The notes under the pieces are model-generated. The model worked only from the letters and a program-made list of their open reading frames with translations. It ran no database searches and was not told where the DNA came from. A stretch of 29,640 nucleotides of DNA from CAJQPP01 sp041747075 (lineage in GTDB: Bacteria > Planctomycetota > Planctomycetia > Pirellulales > Pirellulaceae): positions 1 through 29,640 of the forward strand of contig JBGTFW010000220.1 of assembly GCA_041747075.1 (NCBI GenBank), written 5' to 3'. Positions 29,282 to 29,640 of the stretch are shown piece after piece. A program made the translations under genes and the position numbers. Each line of letters begins with the position of its first letter. Position 1 is the stretch's first letter.

Positions 29282-29640
29282 CTAGATGGTCTCTGGCCCG
29301 TTCGTGACCGGGTCCATAGAACGCGCGGCCACCGCCAGCGCAAGTTTGACCGAGACTGTAAGAATCATCAGTCCGGCAGCCCAGATGCCGACGGTCACTT
29401 TCCATTCCGTCAAACTGGGGGCGTACTCGACGATCTGGTGCAAGGGGCCAGGTATGAATCCCGGAATGATCAGGCCCATTCCCTTTTCAATCCACGTTCC
29501 GGCAATCGCCAGGCTGCATGCCACAACAAGGGCGATGGCGCTGCGACGAACCAGCGGCGAAAGAAAAATTGCCGCCGCAAGCACATTCATCGTGAGGGCC
29601 GTCCATATCCAGGCAACCAGGCCGTTGTGGCCATGCAAGC
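29282..29640 (-). CDS. NrfD-type membrane subunit, C-terminal part (runs off the window)
   Basis: The last ~119 residues of an integral membrane protein whose start lies beyond the window end. Three hydrophobic segments are seen (L-V-A-W-I-W-T-A-L-T-M-N-V; R-S-A-I-A-L-V-V-A-C-S-L-A-I-A-G; W-K-V-T-V-G-I-W-A-A-G-L-M-I-L-T-V), with the marker W-I-E-K-G-M-G-L-I-I-P-G-F-I-P-G-P-L between the second and third. This marker is typical of the NrfD/PsrC/HmeB family, which carries electrons between quinone and a periplasmic iron-sulfur partner. Upstream genes of its operon would be to the right. It converges on the kinase gene with 152 bases between; no terminator is evident there. Confidence 0.85.
   Translation of the reverse strand, partial: LHGHNGLVAWIWTALTMNVLAAAIFLSPLVRRSAIALVVACSLAIAGTWIEKGMGLIIPGFIPGPLHQIVEYAPSLTEWKVTVGIWAAGLMILTVSVKLALAVAARSMDPVTNGPETI

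Overview
The window looks like chromosome of a planctomycete, most likely of the Pirellula/Blastopirellula type. The lineage evidence is the adjacent planctomycete cytochrome (PSCyt/DUF1549/DUF1553) and DUF1501 genes, an Uma2 nuclease, a GxxExxY protein, secreted and lipoproteins of planctomycete style, frequent GTG and TTG starts, GC-rich coding sequence, and many dispersed palindromic repeats between genes. No phage, transposase or CRISPR locus is visible.

Layout. 0-4.7 kb: a lipoprotein, a small Gly/Tyr-rich secreted protein closed by a strong terminator, TrkH on the minus strand, an Uma2-family nuclease and an alkyladenine (3-methyladenine) DNA glycosylase. 4.8-9.3 kb: a minus-strand operon thrS - secreted protein - exbB - exbD. 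The thrS gene has no ATG, GTG or TTG start for its complete TGS domain and appears to start at ATT behind a good Shine-Dalgarno. 9.36-9.65 kb: three tandem ~100-bp repeats. 9.7-11.7 kb: a membrane protein with an N-terminal zinc ribbon. 11.7-12.65 kb: repeats and a decayed M56 (BlaR1-like) gene. 12.65-19.4 kb: a 1749-residue PSCyt/WD40/DUF1549/DUF1553 protein and its DUF1501 partner. 19.4-19.9 kb: a repeat array in front of a GxxExxY (PD-(D/E)XK) gene. 20.3-22.1 kb: a minus-strand operon of a zinc-ribbon protein, an isopropylmalate/isocitrate dehydrogenase and a small LRR protein. 22.1-22.6 kb: a cluster of palindromes. Then a 7Fe ferredoxin (fdxA), a sigma-region-2-like fragment and tRNA-Arg(TCT).

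The most interesting region is 24.1-29.6 kb. It carries a group I truncated haemoglobin, a CBS - universal stress protein (USP) - cytochrome c operon, a FixL-like haem-PAS histidine kinase with the FixL haem residues in exact register, and the end of an NrfD-type quinol-oxidoreductase subunit. The globin gene, the CBS-USP-cytochrome operon and the kinase gene each have a sequence fitting the sigma-54 -24/-12 promoter consensus. The globin promoter also has a perfect 20-bp palindrome upstream. I infer a sigma-54-dependent oxygen/NO-responsive regulon; this rests on motif reading only. The same region holds fossils of a second CBS-USP pair, apparently split by the segment that now carries the globin gene.
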